This document shows positions 44,966 to 56,370 of a DNA stretch of 64,000 bases, one piece after another. Under the pieces are notes generated by a model. The model was not told the origin of the DNA. It saw only the letters and a program-made list of their open reading frames with translations, and ran no database searches. Origin of the DNA: Corythucha ciliata. Taxonomy: Eukaryota > Arthropoda > Insecta > Hemiptera > Tingidae. The stretch lies in the NCBI GenBank assembly GCA_038030265.1, contig CM075941.1, positions 56,707,952 to 56,771,951 of the forward strand, written 5' to 3'. How positions within the stretch are numbered: position 1 is the first letter of the stretch; each line of letters starts with the position of its first letter. The position numbers and the translations under genes were made by a program.

Positions 44966-47900
44966 TTACTTGTTGGAAAGAGGGAGCGATGCGTGTTTAT
45001 TCCATAGTGCCGCTGTAAGACACCGGAAAACGAAAGATCTCGACGAAAAAGGCAGCTTAAACTCATCTTTCGTGCAGAGGGCTAGTAATTCTTGAGCGGC
45101 GGTTGACAAATCACCATCTAGCCGAGGAACCACAGCGGCAGTTATGAACACAATTCAAATGAACGACGCTTTTACTCACTCTTCAAATAATAAACAGAAA
45201 GAAATGATTTGACGAGAGGTGCGTCCAATCGAAGTGTCTCACTAGTCAAGTCTTCGACATGTTTCGGCGTCCTAAACATTAAAATTTTTAGGAAATCCAC
45301 CCTCGGAATTTCAAGCATTGCGTCAATACAATAGCAACAGCTTAAGAAGCGCCAAATCCTCGCTTTGAGCCCTCGACGACGACCGGCAGGTCAATTTCAA
45401 TGCTTCAACGTAATTTGACACAGCTTTGGATAACTCGGAGTGGATTTCATGTATGGAAGCCGATTTCATGTAATTTTCCACGGTCATTTCATTCATAGTC
45501 TGGGGAACTGGGAGAGAAAAAAAATCAATACGAGTAGGCGAAATAAAAAAAACTCAACGCTTACCGTCATTGTCACCGAAGAAACAGGTCGACATAAAAC
45601 TTGTCGATTTGAGTGCCCGACGCAGGAAGATGTTTTTCACGAAATAAAATTGCGCGTAACTACGCTTTAACTCCCTGGGGGCTCTACTTATTTCAACGGG
45701 CCAGAACGATGTAAGAAAATCAAAGTACTGGTAGCCTTGTTTAATGGACGGATAGTGTTTTATGTAGTGCATAATGAATCGCAGGTGGTTGAACACTGAC
45801 CGTTTGTCGTCAATTGTCTGATAAAAAAGCATCTGGAACAGTAAAGAAAGCTTTTAAAAAAATTGTGTCATTTTATTAAAACGATTAATAACACTTACGT
45901 AAAAGTACCAAATGTAGCGATCAGCAGGATCGCTTCCTCTTCTAAACATAAAAGTATCGTAGCAGCCGGTCAAATCTCCAAGTTTCATAAGGGTCAACCC
46001 TAAATTGTATTCAGCCTCTTTAGGGTGTTCGACATAGCCCACTTCGAAAGCGTCTTCAAAAAACTTTTGCGCCAATTGCAATTCACCGAAATCTGAGGAG
46101 GCCGCGTTGCAGTCATCGCTTTTAATTCAATTAAGTAAATTAACTGACAACGTGTTTACCGGTTAGTAGAACGCCGCACAGGTTGCTCGACTGCCACAGT
46201 TCAGGGCTCCAAGCGTTCAAAGCACAGTGAGCACTCCAGTAGAGCATTCTGTTTCCCTCTTCTTTGTACACGAAATGAATGTACCTGAATACCAAGCCTA
46301 TTTCGTACCAAAAGGCTCTTTTCATTTCCTCGATTTCAGTTAGATTCAAACCAGTGTAAAAGCAGCTGGGAAAAATTAAAATTACGACGGTGATGGAATA
46401 CTGAAAATATGAAATTATACCTCAGAGCTAAAATTAAAATTGTTTTTCTGTCGACTTCAACCATCGTTTGAGACTGTTCGACACTATTCCTAAACAGCCA
46501 CGACGGTACAAACAGTTTGGCGATATCCTCGCGAGCGTTGGCCGCGGCGAAGAATACATCACCCAGGGTTTTCCAAACGATGGCGTACATCGAGTAGGTC
46601 GCAATACATCTCGACAGTAATAGAACGGCCTTCTGACAGAGAAATACGCACAGGCGGTGATTGTTGGCGATGCTGGCTGCTGAAGCTTTGTCCAAAAGAC
46701 ACGACGCGTAGGAGTGGAGAGCGAGCAAGGATGACGGACTAGTTGCGGCTATTTGTCTGGCTATTTTGATGGTTTCAAAGCCGCTCTGTTTCATCTAACA
46801 AATGAGGAGGCACATAGGTTAGAACCTGAGGTTTAAGGAGGAAATGCTTGAAAATGGCAAAATAGGGGAGTTTGGGGTTTTACAACGTTAATTCGCGGCT
46901 AAAATTATGAAGAAGCGTTCATTTGCCGCAAGAAGACGCTCATTTGCGGGGAAAATTTAGGTAAAGCGTTGATACACGGGGTTTGGAGTCAATTCCACGG
47001 CTAAAATTAGGAAAAACGCTGATACCCAGTTTCTGTAGGTCCTTAGGCAGCTGAAATTGAGAAATCGCGCTAATAACATGGATAGTTTCCCGGGCAAGTC
47101 CATGGCTAAAAAATCGCTAATTACCGCCTATAAATTAAGAAAAACGAACATTTGTGGCTAAAATCGAGAGAAAAAACGTTAATTCGCGGTTCTCAAATGG
47201 CCTTACGCTGTTAAGATCGAAAAAAATCGCTTTACCGCAATTGAGAAAAAACGTTTAGATGGATGTAATGAATAATTCTGTCGCCGGTATTTTTAATCAA
47301 TTAATTAAACTGATGTTATCCGGATGGAAGGGCATAGCCCAACACGTTTCGAGTTCCGAGAAAAAATGACTCGCCGGCGGGATTTGAACCCGCAACCTCT
47401 GGATTACCAGTCCAGCATGCTGCCAATTGCGCCGCCGCACATTGATAAAAGACACTCATTTGCAGATAAAATTGCGGGGAAATCGCTAATTTAAGGTTTT
47501 TTGATAAATCGCTGATTTGTGGCTGACATTGATAAAAATTACTGATTCGCGGTTCACAGAGGACCTACATGGCTAAAATTGAGAAAAAGCTAATTCGAAA
47601 AAAAACACTTAAACGTGGCATTTGAAGACGACTTTGCGACAGTAACTGAAAACCTCGGCTAAAAGTTTTTAAAAAAAAAAACGCCAATTAGCGGGTAAAA
47701 GTCTGAAAAGTGTTAAAAATGGCAACTTCCAGGCTAGAATTGATAAAAGGAGGTAGTAAGCGGTTCGAGGAGCACTTTAAACCGAAAAAATTGGGGAAAA
47801 GCGCTAATGAGCTGTTTTTTTGCAGGAAGTACGCTGCAAAAAGTTTAGAAAAACCACTGATTCGCGGCTAAAATTCATAAAAGACACTCATTTTCAGAGA

Positions 47901-50900
47901 AAATAGGGGAAAAACGCCAATTCACGGTTTTTGGAGGCAATTTACTAGCGGATAAAATTGAGATAGAGCGCACATTTGAGGGTGCCATTGAGAAAAAGCG
48001 CTATAGTTCGTAGTTTCTCGATGCAATAACTGGGCCGAAATTGAGAAAAAATCACTGATTCGCGGTTCATGGAGGATCCACCTGGCTAAAAATGAGAAAA
48101 ATCGGTCATTTGGCGGCCCTCGCAAGTGGGGGGGGGGGTAGACGCTGGATTACAGTTTCTGTATGTCCTGGAGGCGTAAAATTGAGAAATCACGCTGATG
48201 AGCTGTTAATTGGGCAAGCCCGCGCTGAAAATTAAAAATAAGCCATAGTGGTCTATGCCGAGCGCGTTCTAAATTTGCGATAACATTTGTGGGGCTCGTG
48301 AAAACGGGCCAAAAACGCCGCAATAGTACCCATGGAAAAGGATGGCACGCACTATCGCCCCCCCCCCCATCAAAGCCTCCACCCCTTTCGCCTTGGCTTC
48401 CTCTAAACAAAAAAACTGTAATCGCGTTGGCCGGATAAAAACAATTCAAGGTCACCCGGTTACCGCTCGGTAGAACCAGCAAAATAAAATAAACTCGCGA
48501 AATTGGTTTTCATAAAAGACAAAATCCGTGAAATTGGGTTTTAAAAGAGCCAAAACCGTCAAATTTGGTTTTGAAGGAGACAAAATCGTAAAATTTGGGT
48601 TTTGTATAACCAAAAACTCCCGAAATTGGGTTTTGAAAGAGCCAATAGAGGAGCAATATTGGGTCAAACTGGTTCATTTGATTTATTTACTCATTCACAT
48701 AGTTATTTTAGCCAATTTTAGGGCGTGAATTAGACCTTTCTTTTAAATCAAATTGCCAAATTCACGATGATCGAAAATCTTCTAAAAGGGTGAAAGAGCC
48801 GAAATTACGAAATTTGTATCCCGAGGGGGCGGAGACCAGTGAAACTGATTTGACTAGGAGTCAAACCGCGATAAGAGCCAAAACGCGATTAAATTCATTA
48901 AAGACGACTTACCAGTTTATGTTCTGCTCCAAACATCACAGCCTGGTAAACTTGAAGCGTACGATCCTTCAGGTGACACTTCCAAAAGAATTGTTCACTC
49001 GTACCGTGCATTCCGTATTCTCTTAAAGCTTCGGCCATTAGATCCATTTTCCTACGGCAGACGGGTATGGGAGAGGAGTTTAGTGAAAGAATTACGCCTC
49101 CAACGTATCAATAACTCACCTTGGTCCTATTATATGAGTTGAACACTTCCTGAACTGTTCAACAGCTCTGTAATAATCGTAATGATCGCTGGCATACTTC
49201 AAATAGTACAACCCTGATCTGAGCCCCGCCAGGCTTCCAATGTCAACGTGACCAGCGCGCGTCTGCTGAACTCTACCCAAAAACATTTTACCAACTTCCT
49301 GCGAGAGAGAGAGAGAGAGAGAACGTAGTTTTGCGTGTTAACGTGACGAACATCAATAACGGTCTTACTTTATCCACATGGTGTACGTAAATATGACCGA
49401 TATAACTGATGGCGATCCAGGAAAAAATGTTATTAGAATACGCCTCGAAGAAGTTATTGGCAGCACTCGACAGTCGATCCTGGGCGTAATAGTACAAGCC
49501 GAGCCATTCGTACATTAAATGACACTGAATAGGCATCAGGGAGGCCTGTAAAAATGAACATTGATGACTTTAAGCTCTTAAATAATCAAATTATTGGATC
49601 ATACTTCGAGAAATGGTCGAAGCATTTTCTTAGGCTTGCCCAGCTCCTTCTGGACAACGGCTGTCGTAAGTTTACTGTTCAGAGACGTGTCAACGCTTTT
49701 TAAAATGTCGAGCCTCGTCCCAAGGTCTTTTTCCATCAAGGATTTTACATAAATCACGTCGCCAACGCAGCCGAGATCAAGTAAAGTCAACAGAATGAGT
49801 TGAGCTGATTTTAAATCTTCCAGTGAGATATAAGCCAGAGCCAGGTTATAGAGAGTGCGCGCTGACAGGCCGTACGTAGCTAATAGCTAAAAAAATGATG
49901 TAAATCTGGAGAAGCTCATCCTACAAAGTAAAAGTACCTTGAGGCCTAATTTCAAAGAAAATATTTGAAGTTGAGGATCTTTAGACTCCGAAAAAATTGT
50001 AAGAAAGGCCTCCATAACGGTTTTGTGCTGTGAGGGTTCTTTGAACGAACCATTTTTCACGTCATGAATGATTTGATCGTAGAGATGATGATAACGGCGG
50101 AGCTTTTTCAGGGCCTTAATGAGTATGTATTTAGCCCAGGGCGACGTATTGCCTGATGAAGGTTCGTCAACGACAATGTTTATGGAAAAATCAATAAAAA
50201 AAATATGCGGAAGCTCACCTATTTTGGTTATTTCATCAACCACAGTTTTGTAGTCACCCGCCGACAATTGTTTAATGAAACAACTGTTTCCCCACGTCGG
50301 GTACACAGACAGACACTCAGTCAAAGGCTGTAGAAGCGCGATGGCTCTCGTCGCTTTGTTTTCCAAATGGACGAACAGTTCAAATGTTAAATGACTGGCA
50401 AATTTGCCGGCTTCGGGGAAATCCCACGATAGAAGGCTTCGCGTTTGAACGGTTTCGATCAAACGGCACAGGCTTTGAAAACATTCAAAACGGAGTAAAA
50501 ACTTGGCACCGCCGACGAAAATGGCGTTTTTGAGCGCGTCATTTGTTTCGTAAGCAATGAGATTCGCATAGGCGTTGACGAGCTACAGAAGAAGAATGAC
50601 TTGAAAATGTGAACACTTTCTGTTTAGCGACAGGCTTGATCCAACAAAACTTGAACATTTAATTTTGTACGCATGCGCTAAGCGGGAGCGTATATGTATT
50701 TTTCATACCACTTGCTGGAACAAACCTAGATCGCACTAAAGCAGCATAATTACGAACGTCTTCTTCAATTTCCTTCGGTACACTCTTGACCAAGACGACG
50801 TAGCTCATGAGAAATCTACTCGCTGCAATCTGTTTCTGAACGCAAGAGCTTGACACGTACGACGATACAAGGCTCGCCACTTTATTATTAGCTTGCCCGA

Positions 50901-53900
50901 GTGTTACAATAAAATCCCAGATTTCACCAACATACAGACACCATTTTTTGTAGTCCCTGAAAACAGCGACGATAAGGTTAGAAATAGCAGAACACAGTCA
51001 AAGGCGGGCGATTTTGATGCAGCTGTCGCGTCGTTAAAGTTTTTTTCGTGTTTCGCCTTCCCAAACCGACTATACAATGACCCGATTTAACTATTCCGTA
51101 CAAAATATGGCAAAACTGACGATCCCCGCTTTGAGTCTGGCAATTTCAGACCTTAAAATACCCAAACTAACAGTGGACGCTCTAAAAATGTCCAAACCCA
51201 TAGTTTGCATCATAAAAATAGTCAAACTGGCAACTCACGCCACAAAAATGCCCAAACTGTCAATGATGCCATGAAAATGACAAACTGGCCATTATTCACG
51301 CCCTAAAAATATCTTGACTATTCGCGCCCTGAAAATGGTAGAACAGACTGTTGGAGTCCAAAAACTGTTTAAAATTACGAGTTACGATTTAAAAATGGCT
51401 AGACTGACACAAATTAGGCCCTAAAAACCGCCAAACTACCAAACAATGCGATTCGTAAAAAAAAAAACAACATAACTGACAACTCACACCCTAAAAATGG
51501 CTTGGAGGACTACTCGCACCATAAAAATGGCAACCTGACAATTCCACGCTAGAAATGGCTTGACGGTCTACTTGCGCCCCAAGGGAGCAAAACGGACTAC
51601 TGGCGTCCCAAAAATGGTGGAACTGACGGTCGTCGCACCTTGAAAATGGCTAAACTGACGATTTTTTCTCTAAAAATAGCCAATTTGCGCCCTAAAAATG
51701 ATAAAATTGGAAATTCGCGCCATAGAAACGACAAACTGGCCATTCGCGGTCTGGCTTGAAGGACTATTTTGATAGCTAAAAATTGCGAAACTAAAAATTA
51801 GCCCTCACAAACTGGTAAAACTGACAATTTGCGCCTTAAAAGTAGGCGAAGCCGGCTATTGGCGTACAAAATGATTAAAATAACGACTAACGCCATGAAA
51901 ATGGCTTAACTGCCAGTTTGAACTCCATAAATAGCCCAACTCACAATTCATGCCCTAAAAATGTCCAAACCTTGCGAACCATCTCAGGTTCGCAACCTGA
52001 AATTGGCTTGACGGACTACTCGCGCCTTAAAAAGAGCAAACTGACGATTCGCATTCTACTAATTCAAAAACTGATTATGTGCGTCCAAAAAAATGGTTAA
52101 ACGGACGATTTGCGTTTTTAAAATGGCTGTACTAACGGTTTGTAGCGTAAACTTGACTAATCTGACAATTCGCCCCCAGAAAATAGTCAAAATAGCTATT
52201 ATCACACTCTAAAAATGGCAAAAATGACCAAATTCACCATAATATTGGCTAAACCGGGCATTCTTTCCCGAAAATTAGCAAACCTGACTCTACACGCCCG
52301 GAAAAAATGCACCAATGACGATTGGCTTCTTGTAAATTGCGAAAACGACAATTTGCGCCTAACAAATCGCGTAACTGACGATTCACGCCATGAAAATGAC
52401 CAAAGTACCAATCCAACTTCTTAATAATCGTCTTAACAATCTGGCTTTTCAAGCCCTAAAAATTGCAAAACTCTCAAGTCGATCAACAAAAATGGCCAAA
52501 CTGACCATTCTCGCCCTACCAATGGCGCAACTTCGACGTCTCAGGCCTGTAAAATGGCTAAACTGACGAATCGTTCTTGACTGCGATACTGGCTTTTCGC
52601 ACTCGAAAAAAAAAAAAAAAAAAAATCAAAACTGGCAATTCACGCCTCAAAAATGACTAAACGGGCCATAACAAATTAGCTAAACTAACCATTCGAGAGT
52701 TGAAAACGGCTTTTTTCGACCTTCCAAAAATGACCAAACTTCCGAATCTCGCCCTAAAATTGGCAAAATTGACTGTATGCACTCTAACCAGACGATTCAC
52801 GAATTGAAAATGGCTAAACTGATGATACGCAAATTGAAATTGCCTAAACTGAGGAGGATTCGTGCCCTGAAAAAAAGCAACACTAGCCACTCGCGCTCTA
52901 AAAAATGGCAAAACCAACCGCATTCGCGCCTTCAATATGGCCCTTGAAAACGCCCAAACTGAGGAGGATTCGTGCCCAGTAAATGGCGACCATCACGCCT
53001 CAAAAATGGCTAAGCTGAGCATTTGTGCTTTGAAAATGGTTTTTCTGACAATTTGATTTGAAAGAAAGGTCTAATTCACGCCCTAAAATTGGCTAAAATA
53101 ACTATGTGCCCTAAAAATAAAGAAACTGACGATTCGCGAATTGAAACCGCCTAAAATCTCGAGGTTGATAAAACGGTCAAACTTGAAAATCACGCTTCAA
53201 AAATGACGAAATGCGCCGTGATGACGGAAGAACTGAGAATTTGTGCTTCGTAAATGGTTTTTCTGGCAATTTTCTCATTAAAAAAAAAAAAAATCGTTAG
53301 GTCCATGGACCCGGAGTTTAGCGTGAATACGTTTTTCGGCTGTCAAGTGGCAGTTGAGCTTGAGTTTTGCTTTTGAGACCCGAATACCCTCAACCCAGCA
53401 CCACCCACAACTAGGCGGCGCACGCGCTGTGAGACCCATTTTTCCACTTCTGCCGAATTGGTCCCTATACTCTCGTAAAATGTTAAAATGTTTAATTCAC
53501 GCCCTAAAATTGGTCAAAATAACTCCATGTTCTATAAAATAACTATCGATTTAACCCGAAAAATAGACACGACGAAAATGGCAAAAACGACCATTCGCTC
53601 TCTGAGAATGCCCAAACTGCGAACATTCGAGCACTGGAAATTTGCTTTGATGACTATCTGCGCCCACCAATAAATGGCCAAACTGGCTATTCACGCCCTA
53701 AAAACATCTCTTTTCAGAAAATTTGGTCCGCGCTCTGGAGTCGAGGCAATCGGACGAAACGAACAACGCTACGAAACGTTCATTTTTCTGCCTTCTAAAG
53801 TAATACGAAGGCATCTCGTGGTTGGTGGGCTCTGTAAAGGGTGGGGGAAAGGAATAAGTACCCCCCCCAACCACCCAAACAGCCAATAAACTCTAAAATT

Positions 53901-55462
53901 TCGTTTCAAAATCTTGATTTTTCTACTGTAGAAACGCAAATCAGTTAAGTAAACACTAGTGCTGCCACCGTGTGATTCGGCCCGGCCTCCATGGTCCGGT
54001 TACACTCTTACAATAGCCATCAAATTGGGAATTTAGCCCCTGAATCGAGCTATGCGCCAAATAACTGTCCACCACACCCATGAATCGTACTTTACGACAC
54101 AATTAGATAAAAATTTACCTTAAAACCGACTATTCGATTCTGAAGATCTCAAAATCGCATCAATGAGCTCACCACGCCTACGCGAAAAAAAGCTGAAAAT
54201 TGGCCAGGAAACCATAGATTTAACCCAAAAACATCCTGTGTGGTGTGGTAATTTTGCCCTGCGAAATTAATTTGTTTCGGGAAAAGTAACAAATAACGGT
54301 AGCTTTCACTACGTTACAGATAGAAATCGATTAGCGGCGTTTAAGTTTTGAGTAACGATGCTCAGCTCGGGTCATTTGTTCTTTCATGTTCCTGACATCT
54401 TTACACCTGAACTGACCATAACAACCAAACGGTTCATAGCATTCAGATGAATCATCACACGAAAAAGCGAACGCTTTCAGGGCGGACAGAAGCGAGTCAA
54501 TTTAAAAAAGAACGTCGTTTTAAGTAACCCATAAAATTGCAATTAAAAAAGTCGTTTCGATATGGAAGCATTTGAAAAATTTGTACAGTTGGCACTAGTT
54601 CTTACGATCATTTCAACGCCTCAAGAAAACTGTCAGGTATGCGTGTAAAACTGTTAATTAAAAAAATGAATAACTTTATAAGGGTCGGGGTGTGTTAATA
54701 TGCAAAATATTACACACGAAACGCTCCTACAGCCTGGGACCAACGTTCCATTACTTAAAAACGATTAAGTCTTTCTTAAACGACACTGAACCAGCAGGAA
54801 AATCACACCAACAAAGATTCACACATTACGTAGCCAAACTTACTGCTCCAATCTCAGTAGGTTTTTTACGACGATGTACATTTCAGCGTGAAATGTCGCC
54901 GAAAAGAATCCTCCCTGTTTAAGATAATAACTGTGCAAGGCCTCCCACGCTGAAATCAAATTTGGATTGATGGCCAGCGTACTCGCGAGCGCTTTGGCCA
55001 CAATATGCGACGACCCAGGGTTCCTTCGACAAGCCGCCCCGTACATGAAATGAGCCCACATGTTGTTCGGCGACTTTGCCAGCGCTTGCTTTAAATAAAT
55101 AAATAAAAAAACAACAACAAACAAATATTCTGTTCAAACGTGAAGACAAAATTTAGAGCTGTCAGCTCTGAGGTAGATTGGAGGGGGAGGGGGGGTTGTA
55201 CAAGCCGGCTTCTTACCTTGGCTGCGTCAATGACTGTAGTGTGATCATTCTTCTTGAGGGACTTGAAACACGACGATATAAACGTCAAATCTTCCTTTGA
55301 AACGCAGTTCAATGTTTTTACGTTAAAACTTAACTTGTCGCCACGTCGCTGATCGCTCTCGTGTTTAATAACATCGCTCACTCGTTTTACAGTCAAACTG
55401 TCACACTTGTTGATCTCACCTAAACTCTCCAGTTTCAGCACCAATTTTTTCTCTTGAATCAT
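44966..55462 (-). CDS. SKIC3: TPR scaffold of the SKI complex (SKIC3/TTC37-like)
   Basis: Sixteen exons, 5' to 3': 55462-55217, 55088-54844, 50956-50726, 50582-50219, 50152-49938, 49886-49605, 49545-49369, 49298-49120, 49051-48913, 46794-46421, 46365-46160, 46092-45899, 45832-45565, 45507-45330, 45271-45180, 45117-44966; about 1,180 residues. SKI3 proteins hold the SKI2 helicase and SKI8 and feed RNA to the cytoplasmic exosome. Helical repeat character is clear: the N-terminal TPR block (AKSPNNMWAHFMYGAACRR, INPNLISAWEALHSYY), a KKWC motif near residue 165 as in animal TTC37, and a later VWKTLGDVFFAAANA block matching the VWKLAGD region of the family. It is shorter than human TTC37 (about 1,560) and the C-terminal third is poorly conserved. 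One junction (50,726 to 50,582) does not keep phase with the best donor and acceptor; all others do. Family assignment rests on recalled similarity. Confidence 0.75.
46860..48240 (+). repeat. Family A array in a SKIC3 intron
   Basis: 'cggctaaaattgagaaaaa..cgctaattcg' units of about 30 bp through most of the 2.1-kb intron between exons 9 and 10, split near 47,290-47,440 by a tRNA-like insertion. A 10-base G run lies at 48,129-48,138. Confidence 0.75.
47369..47441 (-). tRNA. tRNA-Thr(GGT)-like gene, probable pseudogene or SINE head
   Basis: 73 nt on the minus strand. The anticodon stem CTGGA/TCCAG is perfect around the loop CTGGTAA (anticodon GGT, Thr). The T arm GCGGG-TTCAAAT-CCCGC is perfect. 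The D stem GCGC/GCAT has one mismatch. The acceptor stem (TGTGCGG against CGGCGAG) has mismatches at two positions, and GGT is an unusual Thr anticodon in eukaryotic nuclei, where AGT is used. It is inserted within a family A array in a SKIC3 intron. A pseudogene or tRNA-derived SINE is more likely than a working gene. Confidence 0.5.
48480..48905 (+). repeat. Family G array
   Basis: Units of about 32-36 bp such as 'gcgaaattgggttttgaaagagccaaaa', well preserved at 48,490-48,660. Ends just before SKIC3 exon 9. Confidence 0.7.
49301..49321 (+). repeat. (GA)n microsatellite at a splice acceptor
   Basis: About ten GA dinucleotides on the plus strand. On the gene strand this is a CT run that forms the pyrimidine tract of the acceptor of SKIC3 exon 8. 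Confidence 0.85.
51070..53700 (+). repeat. Family B array, longest block
   Basis: About seventy to eighty diverged units of about 33 bp on the theme 'aaatggctaaactgacgattcgcgccct'. Short A tracts break it near 51,458, 52,606 and 53,280. Two neighbouring units near 52,850 and 52,960 share 'aaactgaggaggattcgtgccc', a sign of local duplication. It fills most of the 3.9-kb SKIC3 intron between exons 2 and 3. Confidence 0.8.
53701..54843. other. SKIC3 intron segment, no recognised gene
   Basis: A C run lies at about 53,862-53,870. The remainder (53,900-54,840) is less repetitive than the arrays around it and has no recognisable coding region or transposon end. Confidence 0.4.
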
Positions 55463-56370
55463 TTTAAAAAAACAACACTTTTAATTCGTAGTTCTCTAAA
55501 CAATTATTACACAGTTTGACACTTTTGAACAACATAAACGAACTATTTAATCTGATTAGATCAAAGGAAAGTTGATAACTTTCTGGCGGCTCTGATGCTT
55601 TTTCTGGCGGCAGCAATTGCCGGAGGGTACTAGGAGCAAACCTGTTGTAAAAGAACTAAACAAAACATTACAATGTAAAAATTAGTTATAACGCAAATTA
55701 AAAAAAAAAAAATAATTGTCGCATACATTGGGTGACTGCTAGAACAGGGCTCCTCAGGGTAACGCGGCTAATAGCCCAAATAATTGACCACAGTAATAAT
55801 TTAAACAACACGATTTTAAAAGCTTAGGTATTACATAATTGTAATATCACCCCCTTCCACGACTCACTTTACACACACTCATTTACGTTGTGCGTGCGAC
55901 ATCAATTGGACCAAACATGTTACGCATTTGACAGCAGAACCGAATTAAGCGGTTCTGGCCAATTAAGTACTACTAGGTAATTTCACCTTTGGCTCCTTTC
56001 AAAAACCAAATTTCGCGAAACTGGTACGTCAGAAATCAATTAAAGGGGGTCTGCTACTTGAAATAGCCAACGAATTTTACACTTATAAAATACAAATTCC
56101 CACGATGTTGGTTATCAGTTCGGGATAAGTGTGGCAAAAGGTCCTTCAATAGACAAGTTGACAAAATGTAGCAGCGCGAAATGGCGCTGCGCTGCGATGC
56201 GCAAAGAAGAGTAGGCAAGTTGTCACGAAGTATTTAGTACCGAACCGGCGAGCACTGGTGGATCGTGAGCTGAAAAGGAGGTGAGGTCATTGGTGGACCT
56301 ATATCGGAAGCCCGGGGCGGAAATCTTCAAGAGGCCCCTAAAAGTCTCTAAATATAAATAAAACCTCTAT
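55463..56370. other. Upstream region of SKIC3
   Basis: Should contain the SKIC3 promoter, although no core element could be read. Family G-like units lie at 55,985-56,060. A GC-rich repeat end (ggtggacctatatcgg..cccggggcgg) at 56,292-56,325 is the inverse of the ends near 1.18 and 26.28 kb. No gene. Confidence 0.4.

Noticed and set aside
54840..55462. A separate two-exon TPR gene ending in TAA at 54,842
   Set aside because: The apparent stop lies inside the donor GTAAGT. Splicing at 54,844 joins in phase to exon 3 at 50,956, and the join restores the KKWC motif of SKI3 proteins.
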